A stretch of DNA of 64,000 nucleotides from Ottelia alismoides (lineage: Eukaryota > Streptophyta > Magnoliopsida > Alismatales > Hydrocharitaceae): NCBI GenBank assembly GCA_037367405.1, contig JAZKJV010000686.1, forward strand, positions 310,001-374,000, in the 5' to 3' direction. This document shows positions 34,101-46,012 of this stretch, piece after piece. A program made the position numbers and the translations under genes. Position 1 is the stretch's first letter; each line of letters opens with the position of its first letter. The notes beneath the pieces were generated by a model. The model was given only the letters and a program-made list of their open reading frames with translations. It was not told the origin of the DNA and ran no database searches.

Positions 34101-34669
34101 GAAAATTACAAAAATCTGAAAATTATACAAAATTATAAAAAACATTTCAAAGCCTTTAAAATCCAAAATTATTTTCTCTGGATTTTTCTGAGCAATTTGG
34201 TATAATTGAAAAATACAAAAAAAATTTTAGTGTGTGTATTTCTTCCCTTGTACATATTGTTCCTTATTTGAAAATTAAAAAAATGCAAAATTGAAACCAC
34301 TAAAAATTTGAAAGTTAGAAAATAAAAAATAGAAATTAAAGAAAATAAAAATAAAATAAAAAGAGAAAAATTCCATAAAATTAAGGATAGTTTGCATTTG
34401 AGATTCATATTTTTTTCTCTTAATTGATTTTTTATCGATTATTTTAATAACCCTCAGGAATTGTAGCCTCTCTGAGTTCGATCATGTCTACTATACAGGT
34501 AAATAAGTAGCAAAAAATATTTATCTTGCTCCACATTATTCTTTTTCATTAATATTGCAGCTTGAGAACAAAAAAATAAAAATTGTTTGCTTGATCCGGG
34601 AATTTTGGAGATTGCAATAACAACTCTATACCAATAATAAACCGATCCTCGAGATTTTCTGTGTCGACA
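31196..34669 (+). repeat. 3' LTR of element 2
   Basis: 3,474 bp. The expected first T is A (AGATGAATCTGC); it ends GTCGACA. Same domain order as 22585-26006, with the U5 motif GCCTCTCTGAGTTCGAT at 34465-34481. Confidence 0.9.
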
Positions 34670-35450
34670 AATGAAAGATAAATTTTTATTTTCCAAAAAA
34701 ATAGTATAACTTTTGGATTTTGAATTGATTTTATATGAGTTTTTATGTTCTTGGTTGTTTTACAATTTTTATGGTTTTTATAGATGATAAAATTTCAAAA
34801 CTTGGTCAGAAATGAAAATAATATGAAATATGAAAACATGTTTTCTTTTAGAATTTAAAAAAAGTATAATTTTTATTGAATTTGTAATGCAAATAAGAAA
34901 TTTTTATTCAGTTTTTGAATTTTTGTAAATAAGAAAAATATTGGAAATGCAAAATAAAAATTATAGATGCAAGATGTGTGATGCAGAAGTCTCTAGTAAT
35001 TTTCGTGGAATTTTTAGACCCCTTTTGCTTATTTTTGATTGATTTTAATCATACAAAATAAATATGTAGACTGACAAGGACCTATATACAATTATTTTAA
35101 CATGCAAAATATATAGTAACAAGAAATAAACTACGAGGTTTATAGTGTAAATTTACAAAAGTCACGCGTAAAGGCACGTGTACCCCACTAGACTGAACCA
35201 AAATGCAAATAATTTAATTTCGGGGTCCAAATAGTAATACAAATATGTGATATTTTTATTGAAGTTTTCACCAAAGACACGTGACAAGCACGCGTGCAGT
35301 TCAAATATGACTCATTTACAAATAAATTAAATGCATACAAATGCATGCAAATCAATTTTGTTTTGATGTAAATCAAATTAGCAATCTTTGAAAACTTATT
35401 TTGCATTATTTGGATTTAAAGTAATTGATATATCTATTTTAGTAAGTGAG
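34670..35450 (-). repeat. Old gypsy LTR, U3-side piece (host copy, part 3)
   Basis: On the minus strand it shows LTR-like order: CACGTG-type boxes (35175, 35279), a region with phrases such as 'aaaatgcaaat' and 'gggtccaaat' seen in the GC-to-AT transition of the other LTRs, then an AT-rich tract. It continues 22348-22584 across element 2. The right limit is uncertain. Confidence 0.4.
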
Positions 35451-36880
35451 GGTCACTACAGTAAATTACATTCCGAATCAAGATCCTTGTTTGTCATATA
35501 ATCAATTAGTAAAATTAATAGTTAATAGGAATAGTTGTTGATGAATATTTTATGAAATATTTGATAATGATTATTTCCTTAAATGACATGGACTTAACCA
35601 ATAATTGATTAGATATGATCTAGATAACAAATTAGTTTCATGATCTTCTTTCCAACAAACAAACTTGCTTGAATAGGATTGGGATTTTTGTTTAACAAAT
35701 TTTCTTATAATATAAATCAAAATGGTTTTGATTATTATTATATGGTATAACTTCGATTGAAAAACCGATTATCCTCTCAAGTTCAAAGTGATCAATCGGC
35801 ATTATCCTAACCTGAGGTGGATATGGTGTCTAGTCGGGGAGCATTGGGGTAGCAGGTTGCTCCATGAGCGGTTGTCCAACTCCCGTCGGTACTAACCATG
35901 ACAGCGGGTAGGGAAGGGATAATGCATGAGGTATTTTTCTAATTATTAAAATTTGAATAATACATACTTTGATATAATACCGTCCTTTCAATTAAAAAAT
36001 AAGTTTACATATTGAACTGGATTAATAGTTTGTTTAATGTGATTAAATTAGTTATATCTAATTAAAATACTCAATTATGAATAGATGTGTATTTTCCTTG
36101 GAAAATTAATTATATGAATGTAATTCATGATAATTAATTAGAATTTGAATATGAGGTGGAGGATTACATAAGTGACACCCACAGTCTCCCATCAAGGCAA
36201 AGGGTTCCGTCGCCAGGGATTGTATGTAGGAGATGCTTGTTCGAAGTGACATCTCTCGCATACAAGTGCATCTGGATTGGGTTATTTGCTTCTCAAAAGA
36301 GTAAGGCCGTATGCGTAGTGACCCCAATATCGAGTCCTCATATTATTGGGGCGATATTGGAATGTGCATAGCAAGTACTGATCCTGTTAATAGTCGTTTC
36401 AATTAATGATAGGTCAACATCACCTTAGGGGTGGTGTGCTCGGGTGTTAAAGACCGAATTGAGAATGCAAGTTGTACTTGCAAGTCGAAATGTGTTCCCA
36501 CTTCTTTTTATCCGAGTTACAGGTTCTCATATTATCGAGATGCGACAAAGATAAGGAAGGAGATCCCAGATCTTGCTGAGATAAAATTGTAAGTATATAT
36601 CTTACATTAAAAGTGATCAAGGGAATGAACTTTCATTGTTGACAAGTTAATACAAATTGATATAAAAATCCCTAAATCAAAGTAATATATATTTATGTAA
36701 ATTATATTATTTCATATAATCCTTCATTAAACCCACTCAATACTATACTCAATAATAACCGTGAAAATATCTTGGATTGGATCCATGATCAAGATATTGT
36801 ACTTGTAGTTGAACACATAATGTATGTGATTGCAATGTGCAAGTTTCCTCATAATAACGAGCAATGACAATTAAATAGAC
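35451..36880. other. Unassigned AT-rich block
   Basis: No gene or domain recognised. Two GC-richer islands (35810-35930 and 36160-36350) interrupt AT-rich DNA. It may hold the missing 5' LTR or leader of the copia element that follows, but it does not resemble the LTR at 40416-42942. Confidence 0.3.
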
Positions 36881-39800
36881 AATAGGACTACAACCCTAGG
36901 GTTTATATGTATCTTTATTCTTGATCTCTCATTGAATGTACTTTAGAAGTGACATTTAGATGATGATTATAACTGTCAAATAATCCTTATAAAATCTAAG
37001 ATATATTTCTAGCATACATATGTGATCTTGACATTTAATCATGAATGACATGGTTCGCTGCATCATGTAAAATAGTGGCTCTATAAGAGATGATGTACTC
37101 AAAATGTTTGAGTACCTACCTGAACCAAAGTATTTAAGAGTTCAGATGTATGTAGATATGATGAATGACATCATTCTACTATCTATACTCTAGTCATTCA
37201 TGAAGCTTCATGATATTCGTATTGTATGAGATAAATGAAGCATGTATAAATGTTGAATGCTCTTATCTTAATACCTTTTGAATTCAGCATAAGAGATCTT
37301 TTGTATTAAACAATGGTTGTTTATAGATTAAGGGAGCATAGTGGAAGCATGGGTCTAACCAAAGCGAGAAGAAAACTCAAGGAGTTAACTATACTTCTGT
37401 AATTTCCATATGACATCCAAAGAGTTGGACGAATGTTCTGATAGTACGACTATCTAGACTATCTTGGAGCCATAGAGAAGGACTTCGATAGTACATCAGA
37501 ATAATCTACATCTACATTTGATCATTGAAATAGACTTTCTTATTTGATAAGATCAAAGTCTATTAATTGTATCTCATTCTTCTAATAACACATGCAACTA
37601 TTGCATATGCTTTAGAAGACTGTAAAATTTGATCTTATGGTTTAATAGCCATCTACATGGATATTTATGCAATTGTTGCAACAATCTCTATTGGATAGAT
37701 AGACTTCATAATTTAAGTGGCAGAGCCCTTTAGTCTTAGAGAATGTCTCTACGACCTAGATATTAGAATACACTTGTTGTTTATTTCTAAATGTTGGAAA
37801 TAAAAACGAATTATGAAATAGGTATATCATAAAGAGTTATGATGGATATATTTCAGATAGTAATCTAACATCTGGAGGACTCTACTAAATTAGAAAATTA
37901 ATGAATGGTTCATTAACATTTCTAATACTGATAATATAAACCTTTAAAGATTAATAGGAGGATAAAGATCATTTGACAATGATCTGGCATCAAGCCTTGG
38001 ACATTTTTCTGTTGATGAGATCAATGGACTAGTAAGAGATGAAGCTTTAGAATGTCTGAAATTTCAAATCTTACATACTTTTGAATATTGTATTTTATGA
38101 AAAATGTCCAATGCACCCTTCTCTGGGAATGGTGTAAGATGTCAAGGTATTCAAGATCTCATACATATTGATGTATGTGGATCATCTATATCATAATAAA
38201 CATTGATGATATGTGATATCATTCGATGATTATTTGTGATATGAATTTCTTCTCTTCACCTTAGAACCTTTGAAATGTTCAAAGATTTCAAAATTTTGGC
38301 TTGGAACCAAAGTTTGAAGGAAGATGAAAATGAATCTGATCTAATCTAGGTAGTCAGTACCTATTAGATAAATTCATGGAATACCTTCTGGAGAGAGGAA
38401 TATCATTCTTATCTCACTCTTCCTAATACACCTAAACTTGAAAGATTTGTAGGGAGATACAATTGGATAATGTGTGACATGATTTGATCAATGATTAATC
38501 TTAGCATAATTATCTCTTAGTTTCTAGATATATATATGTAGTGGAGACTACATTATATATCATTAATAAGATTCCATGCAGACGTAAATTCGAAAACACT
38601 CATAAGCTATGGTTTGGAACCTAGCATACTATTGTACACTTGAGGATTTAGGGTTGTTTGGTCCATAACTTTGTCATCGATGCAAGTAAGCTAGAATCTA
38701 GCACCCGAGAGTGCTGCTTCATTAGGGAAAAAAAGGATGGTATTGGATACCTACTTTATGACCTTGATATTCTTAAAAGATTTCATCTCTATGAATATGA
38801 TTATTAGAGGATAATTCTCTTGAGAATCAAGACGAAAATGAAGTGAAGGAACTCATTTATCTTGAGAAGATAATGAGGCTCCTGAAATTGAAAACTAAAA
38901 GGACAATTAAAGATGAAACACGCATTGCTCTTCAAATAAGTTGGAGGATGGATTCCATGTGTCAGTTAAGTCGGGCAGTGATATAACTTCATGTGATGAA
39001 ACTTCTAATGATCATGCCATGAAAAGATGAATGTTAAAATGAAGTCAACAATAGACTTCATATGCAAGTGTTGTATATGGACTCTCGAGGATCCACCTAT
39101 AAGGGTAAAACCTGTTGGGTGTAAATGGATCTCCAAGATAAAGATGGGACCTGATGAGAAGGTAGAGACCTTCAAATCACGACTCTTATCCATGAGATAC
39201 ACACAAAGAAAGAAGACATTGTGATGAGACTTGCTTTCTAGTGACCATGCTTAAACTCATGAGATTATTGCTAACTTTAGCTACACAACTTGACTTTGAC
39301 ATCTTCAAGATGGAAGTCAATATTGCATTCCTCTCTCAATACCTCTCAGAGGATATTCATGTGAAATAGTCCTAGGGATTCATAGTTGAGGAAAGCAAGG
39401 TGTGCAAGCTAAAGAACTCCATCTATTTACCCAAATAAGCATCTTATACTTGGAATATCAGATTTGATAAAATTATAATGGTTATGTTTTTAGATAAAAT
39501 CTTGATGAATCATATGAAGCTTAGTGGGAGTGTCATTGTGTTCATCGTGCTAAATGTAGATGATATCCTAATCAATTGAAATGACATAAAGATGATAATA
39601 AGTGTTCTATAATCTAGCTATTCAATACCTTGAGGCATGATCTCAGGAATACCTCTTAGATCTTAGTTCTAAAGATGTTCAGAAGCATAGAGAAGAGGGT
39701 ATTGGGACCGTCACATTAGTTTTACACCTGGGATATGTTCCATTTTCTGGAAAATTCCAAGAAAGGCTTCTTTTACTTATGATATGGTACTAACTGATCT

Positions 39801-40415
39801 AAAGGGATAACACTTCAAAGAGTTGAGGATGTGAATACCAAAGCTATATGCCCTAGTGCATTAGCTAAGGGAAGCTCTGTGTATACTAGATGTGTATGGA
39901 AACTAACTGTTTGCCATGCAGTGGGAGTAGTTAATTGTTACTAATCCTAGTATGGAGATAAAACACTTGATTGCAGTAATAACAATATCTTCAAAGATGA
40001 CATGACTTAGAGATAGTGATATCAAAGTCTTATCTTCAAGAAATTAAGACTTTATAAGATAGAGATCTACAAGGTCTTAACTACAAATACCTAAGGAGAT
40101 AGAGATCTCCGGGAACAAGGGTATTCTAATAAGGATAATAGAAATTACTTACTGGTTATAATAATTATTGATATGTAGTGTCAAGGATGCTATAACTAAA
40201 AAGGTTAAGTATTAGTTGTATACGATGCAACATTCGTATTGGATCTAAGCACTGTTACTGGGGGATATGCAAATATCATAAAAGGGCTTGGTGTTGTCTC
40301 TCAAGAACATAGTGACTGATCAACTTACCTAGCTATTTTTCTAAATAGCATTTGATTGTCACATGAGTGTAGATTTAAAGATTAGCCATATTGGCTCTTT
40401 GGTCTAATGGGAGAT
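36880..40415 (+). mobile_element. Ty1/copia element, internal region, heavily decayed
   Basis: All frames are broken many times, but the copia order is traceable on the plus strand. There is gag-like sequence near 37120-37420, integrase near 38360-38760 (a FMEYLLERGISF-like stretch, then a FENTHKLWFG-like stretch), RT at 39090-39480, and RNase H-like sequence to about 40300 (a FSGKFQERLLL-like segment at 39740). It ends in AATGGGAGAT, the typical copia PPT. No matching 5' LTR is found. Confidence 0.7.
39027..39480 (+). pseudogene. Copia reverse transcriptase fragment
   Basis: 39027-39224 is open and reads IDFICKCCIWTLEDPPIRV, KPVGCKWISKIKMGPDEKVE, TFKSRLLS. This is the conserved start of copia RT (family: GCKWIFKxKxxxDGKVxxxKARLVAKGYxQ). 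The frame then shifts; 39240-39470 still encodes LKLMRLLLTLATQLDFDIFK, NIAFLSQYLSEDIHVK, stop, and CKLKNSIYLPK, matching the family around the first catalytic aspartate region. Stops and frameshifts preclude function. Confidence 0.8.
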
Positions 40416-41719
40416 TATTGGACATGCGATCCTACGACGAGCCATTATGCAATAAATGTTATTGCGAATATCATTCTTGGATTTGAAATGAAGAATAACT
40501 AATTTGCATAATAGTTCCCTAAATACAATTAGGGTTATGTACCATGGCCATCTTAATGACCATACATCTGTTGATTCAATTATTGAATCATAGAGGTTGG
40601 TGCTTGGATGAATATCTAAAGAGTTAGACTGGGGACTCATTAAGTACTATCAAATGATTATTAAGAGCAGATCTCTAGCCTGAGAATGAGATGGCAATAC
40701 TTTCTCTAAAGGTTGATATCGGACTGACCTCTTGATGCAGGTCCTCCGCATGGGAATAGAGATTCGAGGCGTTAGATAAGTTAGGTCAAAGAGTTGATGT
40801 AACTGGAATGAGATAACCAAAGACCTATGTCGTATGTTGTCCCAATATGCACACATCCTCTAGCCGGAGACAGTTGTTTTACTATATGTCTGAGTATATA
40901 CATTTAATAGACCAACATGTTGATGACCTAATAATGGTTTATACACCGACGTGCTAGTGTACCTACAAGGGCATATGAGTAATACGATCTCTCAAAGGGA
41001 TAGTACAGGTTCATTTACTGAACTGGAAGACATGAGCTCACTCAGAGGATATTGGGAAGAATCAAATTCCGTGCACGGTCATCTCTCTTTAGAAGCTTGA
41101 CTGAATTTGTAGGTTTGGTATGCTTTTGGAAAGTATATGATCAACACATGGGTATGATATATGATTTTTGAAAGTATATGATCAACACTTAGAAAGTATA
41201 TGATTGAAATGAATTCCTAATGATAAAATGGGAAACTTAATTATAAAACCCTGATGGAGACAGTTAAAATAGATCTAAAACTTCGGGTTTATTCTTGGTC
41301 TTCCAGTATGTGGGATGTAAATGTATTAGGAATACATGAGGGTGATGTGATAATAAACGATTATAGAATCATGATGCTTACAATCCCACGGAGTGAAGAA
41401 ATGGGTTTAGATTTTAGTGACTCCTCTCATTAGAGAAGTGATCTGATCTTTGTCTAAATGTTAGATATTGACCTGAATGTGATTCAGATGCAATGAGAAG
41501 ATTAGATTTGTGGTCTTGATTTAATCAAGCATCTATGAGAGATCCGTAAGATCTGGATTTAAGATGTGATCTCAATATCCAAGTCACTATACGTAGAACA
41601 AACAATTGCCATGTCCTTATCTCCAAATATTTGTAGAGAAAGCGCATTATCCTTGAAAGAGTTCAAGGATAATTTCATTGTTGATATATGCATCCGAGCA
41701 TTGGAGAAAATTGATAATT

Positions 41720-41945
41720 AAATGTGATTTATTTATCATGAATAATATGAATTTGATTCATATTATAAGGAGAGTTATCTTAGATAAATAAATGTGATTT
41801 AATTATCAAAGATGTGAATAATGTGAATGTGATTCATATTATTTAGGCATATGGGAATAGAGATCCAAGATGATTAAATGTGATTTAATTATCATGGATA
41901 TGAATAATGTGGATAACACTATCCAAATTATTCATATATATTATT
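41720..41945 (+). repeat. Degenerate tandem repeat
   Basis: Three units beginning AATGTGATTTAATTATCA (41720, 41791, 41876), each followed by GAATAATRTG and a TGATTCATATTA-like end. Confidence 0.65.
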
Positions 41946-42442
41946 GTGATTTATAATTTATTATAAAGAGCATATTATGATTTATATTTGTTTATTGGTT
42001 ATTGATGTGAATTGGATTCACATTGGATAAATAATTCAAAATGTAAATCACATTTTATTTTAGGTTGTGAATGTGATTCAAAATTTTCCAACGGCATGAT
42101 TGTAATATTCACGAATAAATTATGAACTTTTTTATAGAATAATTTACAACAAGTGTTGTTCAAATCTTGGAGATTTCTATTTAATAATGTAATCTCATAA
42201 GATCACATGAGATTGCCACCAACTCCCATATTATGGCAAGAGGCAATCTATATTCCATAATCTCCATGCTTGATTGATTTAATTTGGGATTAATTATGTT
42301 AATATATATTTAATATAAATTAAATTAATTGTTGTTGTTGTATGTTTATAACAAAATCTTGGCCATTGAAAAAAGCACAAATCAATCTCATCCATTGATT
42401 TTGTATAACCCATGGATTGTGATCCATGGACTCCCAAAATAC

Positions 42443-42450
42443 TATATAAG
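42443..42450 (+). promoter_or_regulatory. TATA box of copia LTR
   Basis: TATATAAG in ACTATATAAGAAGAGGCCCC, about 60 bases before a CTCTCTCTC-rich leader. Confidence 0.6.
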
Positions 42451-42944
42451 AAGAGGCCCCCCTTGTTTTTCATCTTACAACAACAAATACTACAACAACA
42501 TATGCTCTTTCTCTCTCTCATTCTCTACATGTCCTCTCTCTCTCATTGTTGTCATCCACCATGGAGCCCTAGAGAGAGTCGTTATCATCGCAGCATCGTT
42601 GATATGATGCCGGATTGTTTGCTCGTGAATCTCTATCTCCTTCGATGCACCTCGCTCGTGAAGAAGACGTCGGATCTCGTGTGATGAGATCAGGAGATTT
42701 GCTGCTTGGATCATCAAAATGGATTGCGAGAAGCACGCGTTTCATCAATGCGCTCGCAAGCGTCTCCTCTGTTGGATCGGACTTGGGACAGGAGATCTCT
42801 TTGTTTAGAGAGTCGATCATAACCACGCTTCAAGAGGTAACCCTAATACTTGTTTGTGATTTTGATGAAATATTTGAGAAGTGTTCTTGGATCATATGGT
42901 TTCATTGGATTAAAATTTTAAATTCCATTGCCCCAAGTAACTAG

Positions 42945-44590
42945 TGCGACGAGTCATTCCTGATCGCATACAATGTGATCCTCACACTTCCATGATGTGC
43001 TTAAAGATTTTCTCATATCCTTCAGTTCGGATTGTCGATTACTCGATCTTGAACATTCTTGTGAACTCCGTGTTTGATCGACTTAAACTCAAACCGTTCA
43101 AAAAGACTAGAGTGATCGTTCAATTTCCCGACTCGTCCACAAAAAGACCGAGAGGAATTATTTCTATCTCTATGAACTTCTAAGGTTTTAAACATAGAGT
43201 GGACTTCATTGTCCTGGACATTGATCACCAGTGAGAATTATCTTAGTCTCCCATAACTCTGGGAAAGTCATTCTTAGCCTCTGCTAGAGCGATTATCGAT
43301 TGTGATAATCGGGACATTAAATTCCCAAACCAAAACCTTAGTAATCAAACTCTCGAGGACACCCCTAACCCTGAGATAAACAAACATGAAACGAATAGTT
43401 GTGATCAAGAGACTACCACTTCACATGATCAGACCTCTCCTTATGAAACAGATACACAAACCCTAGGAGAGACACCCGAGGAATCGAATGTTGAACCGAA
43501 CTTCGAGTCTTACTAACCTAACACCTCTCCCATGATGAAACCCGATACAAGATATGAGGATACGGACCATTTCCATGAGTATTATCATGATTATCTTAGT
43601 AGTCCCATATTTGAGGTGATAGTTAATGAAATTCTAGAACCACTCAAAGATCTCACTTAGGGAATCTATGAGGAACTCATAGACGCCACAATTTCCAGAT
43701 CTGTTTCCTATGGCAAGAAAAAGAACTATTACCTTTCTCCCAGAAACAAACCAAACACATCTGAATCACCACAACCAGACACAATTATTTTGGATGGCCT
43801 TGATCATTACTATGATTCCACACAAACAAAGCCAACTTGGAGCACCACAGACACACTATACGTGAGATGTCTGCTGACCAGGAAATAATATCACTATGAT
43901 TATTCATCTGATGAGGACCCGATTGTCAATACCTCATCTCATGGACTGCCACCAAAAGATACAACCAGGACCAGATTGACCCATCCTGCGGTTGCTCCGT
44001 CATCTAGTCATTTATTTGGTAGGAATAAGAGCACTGATCCCTCGAGGTGTTCCCCTGAACACCTAACGATGTATCATTCTCATCTTCCTCTTAGTGCTTC
44101 AGGTTCTAGAATAAGAGAGTTACCTTCGAGATACCTATGAAGGAATTTTCTAAAAATTCCTCATTGGTTCCAAATGAGGACACCGGTTCAGATGCTATGG
44201 AGCCTTATCGGAGCAAGTGGTCATATGTGAACCCACATTGGACTCCCCCCCCACTCTCACTATTATTCTTCTAAGGCCGACTCCCTTGGTCTCATTCAAT
44301 ACATCGAAATAATTTCTTATGACCGAACCGATACATGTTCATCAAAGTATTCATCCAAGGACAAATCGATTGAACCCTAAGACTGAGAAAACATTGAGAA
44401 AGCAACTTAAGAATATGAATAGCTGGAGTGCCTCCACCTTTTAGTATTATTCTTCTGCGGACAACTTCGACGATGGCTGGGAAACTTCTACTTCGTCTTT
44501 ATCATTATTCCCTTCCACCACATGCTTTCAAAAAGATTGGTCGTAAACCTCCTTGATCATCGGCCGTCCTCCCTCCCGCCTCCATTGGTT
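42945..44590 (+). pseudogene. Protease and acidic spacer of gypsy element 3
   Basis: 42945-43183 aligns with the protease of elements 1 and 2 (VDYSILNILVNSVFDRLKL, then STKRPRG), but the catalytic Asp-Ser/Thr-Gly is not preserved. After a stop, 43186-43330 gives VDFIVLDIDH and ARAIIDCDNRDIKFPNQ, as in element 2. A long acidic Ser/Thr/Asp/Glu-rich frame with scattered stops runs to about 44150. RT, RNase H and integrase are absent, as in element 2. Confidence 0.65.
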
Positions 44591-44607
44591 CCCATGTACA
44601 TCTTCTC

Positions 44608-44790
44608 CTTATACTAGGCCAAGGCCTAAGTGTAGGCGGGGAGATGCCATCTATATTTATTCATCATTCTATTTCTCGCTAATCCATACTCATTATTTTA
44701 TTTTTAATTTTCACTCTCTTACGCTTAGCCCGAGCTATGGCTTCTCTGCATTTCTTGCGCTATGAGGACATAGATTGTTAAGTATAAGGA
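44608..44790 (+). other. Hairpin array, element 3 (reduced)
   Basis: One short hairpin (44608-44642: CTTATACTAGGCC/GGCCTAAGTGTAGGCGGGG) and the long one (44718-44790: CGCTTAGCCCGAGCTATG... GAGGACATAG...TTAAGTATAAGG). GTGTATACTTTGAATATAT follows as in the other two arrays. Confidence 0.75.
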
Positions 44791-45994
44791 GTGTATACTT
44801 TGAATATATTTTACCCATAGCTCATACTTTTATATAAGTCTACACTTTATTTACAGGGTGGATAACATTTTTGTAAAAAAATATAAAATATAAAAAAATC
44901 AAATACGAAAAATGAAAAAAATATGTTTGCATTTCATGCATCTGCAATTCATCTAGCACACACACATCCGCATTGGTGAAAAGCACTTGGGTTCTAAAAT
45001 GAGTTATAAGCAGAAACTAATAATGGTATTAACTTAACCTTAATCCAACTAATTTATAAAGGAACTTCACTTAGAAATAGGATTTTAGAAGTTTCACGTC
45101 TTTGACTTAATTCTTCGAGTACCACATGACAATGTGTAGACTTTGTCTCTTAATGTCTAACATGGTCGCCTCAATCTGGGGATGACTTCCCAAAAGGGGA
45201 TAAATATGTACTCATGCACTATGCACTTAGCTCAACTCAAACAAGCTGTTGGAAGACTGTGTCAGTCTCTTTTTTGGTAGCGTGGACATCTAAAGGCCAG
45301 AGTACGGGTTGAAATAAAGCTTTGGATGAGGAATGGACAACTGGAACAATTTTCCTAAGACCTCAAAACATGTACGGAAGAAAGATTCTATATCCGTAGG
45401 GGCATAAAAAGATCCATGCAGAGTAACAAAAATTCTATACCAAAAATAACCCAACTACCAAATAAGTATTTGACGAAAAAGGTCCAAACTTCAGACATCC
45501 TGCAGATCTTGGTGGAGACATGGCTAAATTGGTCAGCTTCACAAGGAGTTGTGACTACAGTGGTCACCCTCTAGTTCTTTTCCCCGTCTTCTAAAAAATT
45601 CTTCCCCTTCGATTGTGAACATAGCATGACTATACTCAGAAGGAAATACCTGACTCCCCAAGGACGAGTTATCAGAGAGGAGATTTGCAAGGTATTCCAG
45701 CATTCTTGATGGCAAGAGCTAACACCCTTCGCACACATGAGGCGGTTATTCAATGTTCATTGGGCATGCTTTGGGGGGAGGATTGATCTAAGATGATTAT
45801 TGAGCTGAAATTATCACAATGATATGTAGAACTTGGATATTGTTGATTTCTAAAACCCTACTTTTCATAGAAGTTCCGCAAAACTTTTAATCCAAAGGTC
45901 GGGTCTATATGCTTTTTTCACATTTTGCTCATTATCTTGATGTGGAACCCAATCTCATTTCACCTAAATTCATCTTTAGTTGCTCGAGGATGGT
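44791..45994 (+). other. Conserved non-coding 3' region of element 3
   Basis: Shares the block series of 8798-10113 and 29527-31177 (TTAATCCAACTAATTTATA at about 45040, GACTTAATTCTTCGAG at 45104). No gene. Confidence 0.55.
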
Positions 45995-46012
45995 AAGGTT
46001 ACATATAGGGGA
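45995..46012 (+). other. Polypurine tract of element 3
   Basis: AAGGTTACATATAGGGGA directly before TGATGAATCC. Confidence 0.6.

Larger units (their letters stand above)
22585..34669 (+). mobile_element. Gypsy element 2, non-autonomous (gag N-terminus and protease only)
   Basis: LTRs 22585-26006 and 31196-34669, decayed tRNA-Asp PBS at 26010, a start of gag at 27210, a protease-like segment at 27900-28300, hairpin array 29137-29526 and a degraded PPT. There is no capsid core, RT, RNase H or integrase in the 5.2-kb interior. Flanks share AATG (22581-22584 and 34670-34673), a probable worn target duplication. The two LTRs differ visibly on most lines, much more than those of element 1, so this is an older insertion. 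It could have moved with enzymes from an Athila relative such as element 1 (inference). Confidence 0.85.
40416..42942 (+). repeat. 3' LTR of the copia element
   Basis: Starts TATTGGACATGCG (family start TGTTGGA) right after a GGGAGAT PPT and ends around CCCCAAGTAACT. Contains tandem decay repeats (41720-41945), a TATA box at 42443 and a CT-rich leader (42505-42545). It is followed immediately by protease sequence of gypsy element 3, so the copia element probably inserted there or was joined by deletion. The end is approximate. Confidence 0.55.
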
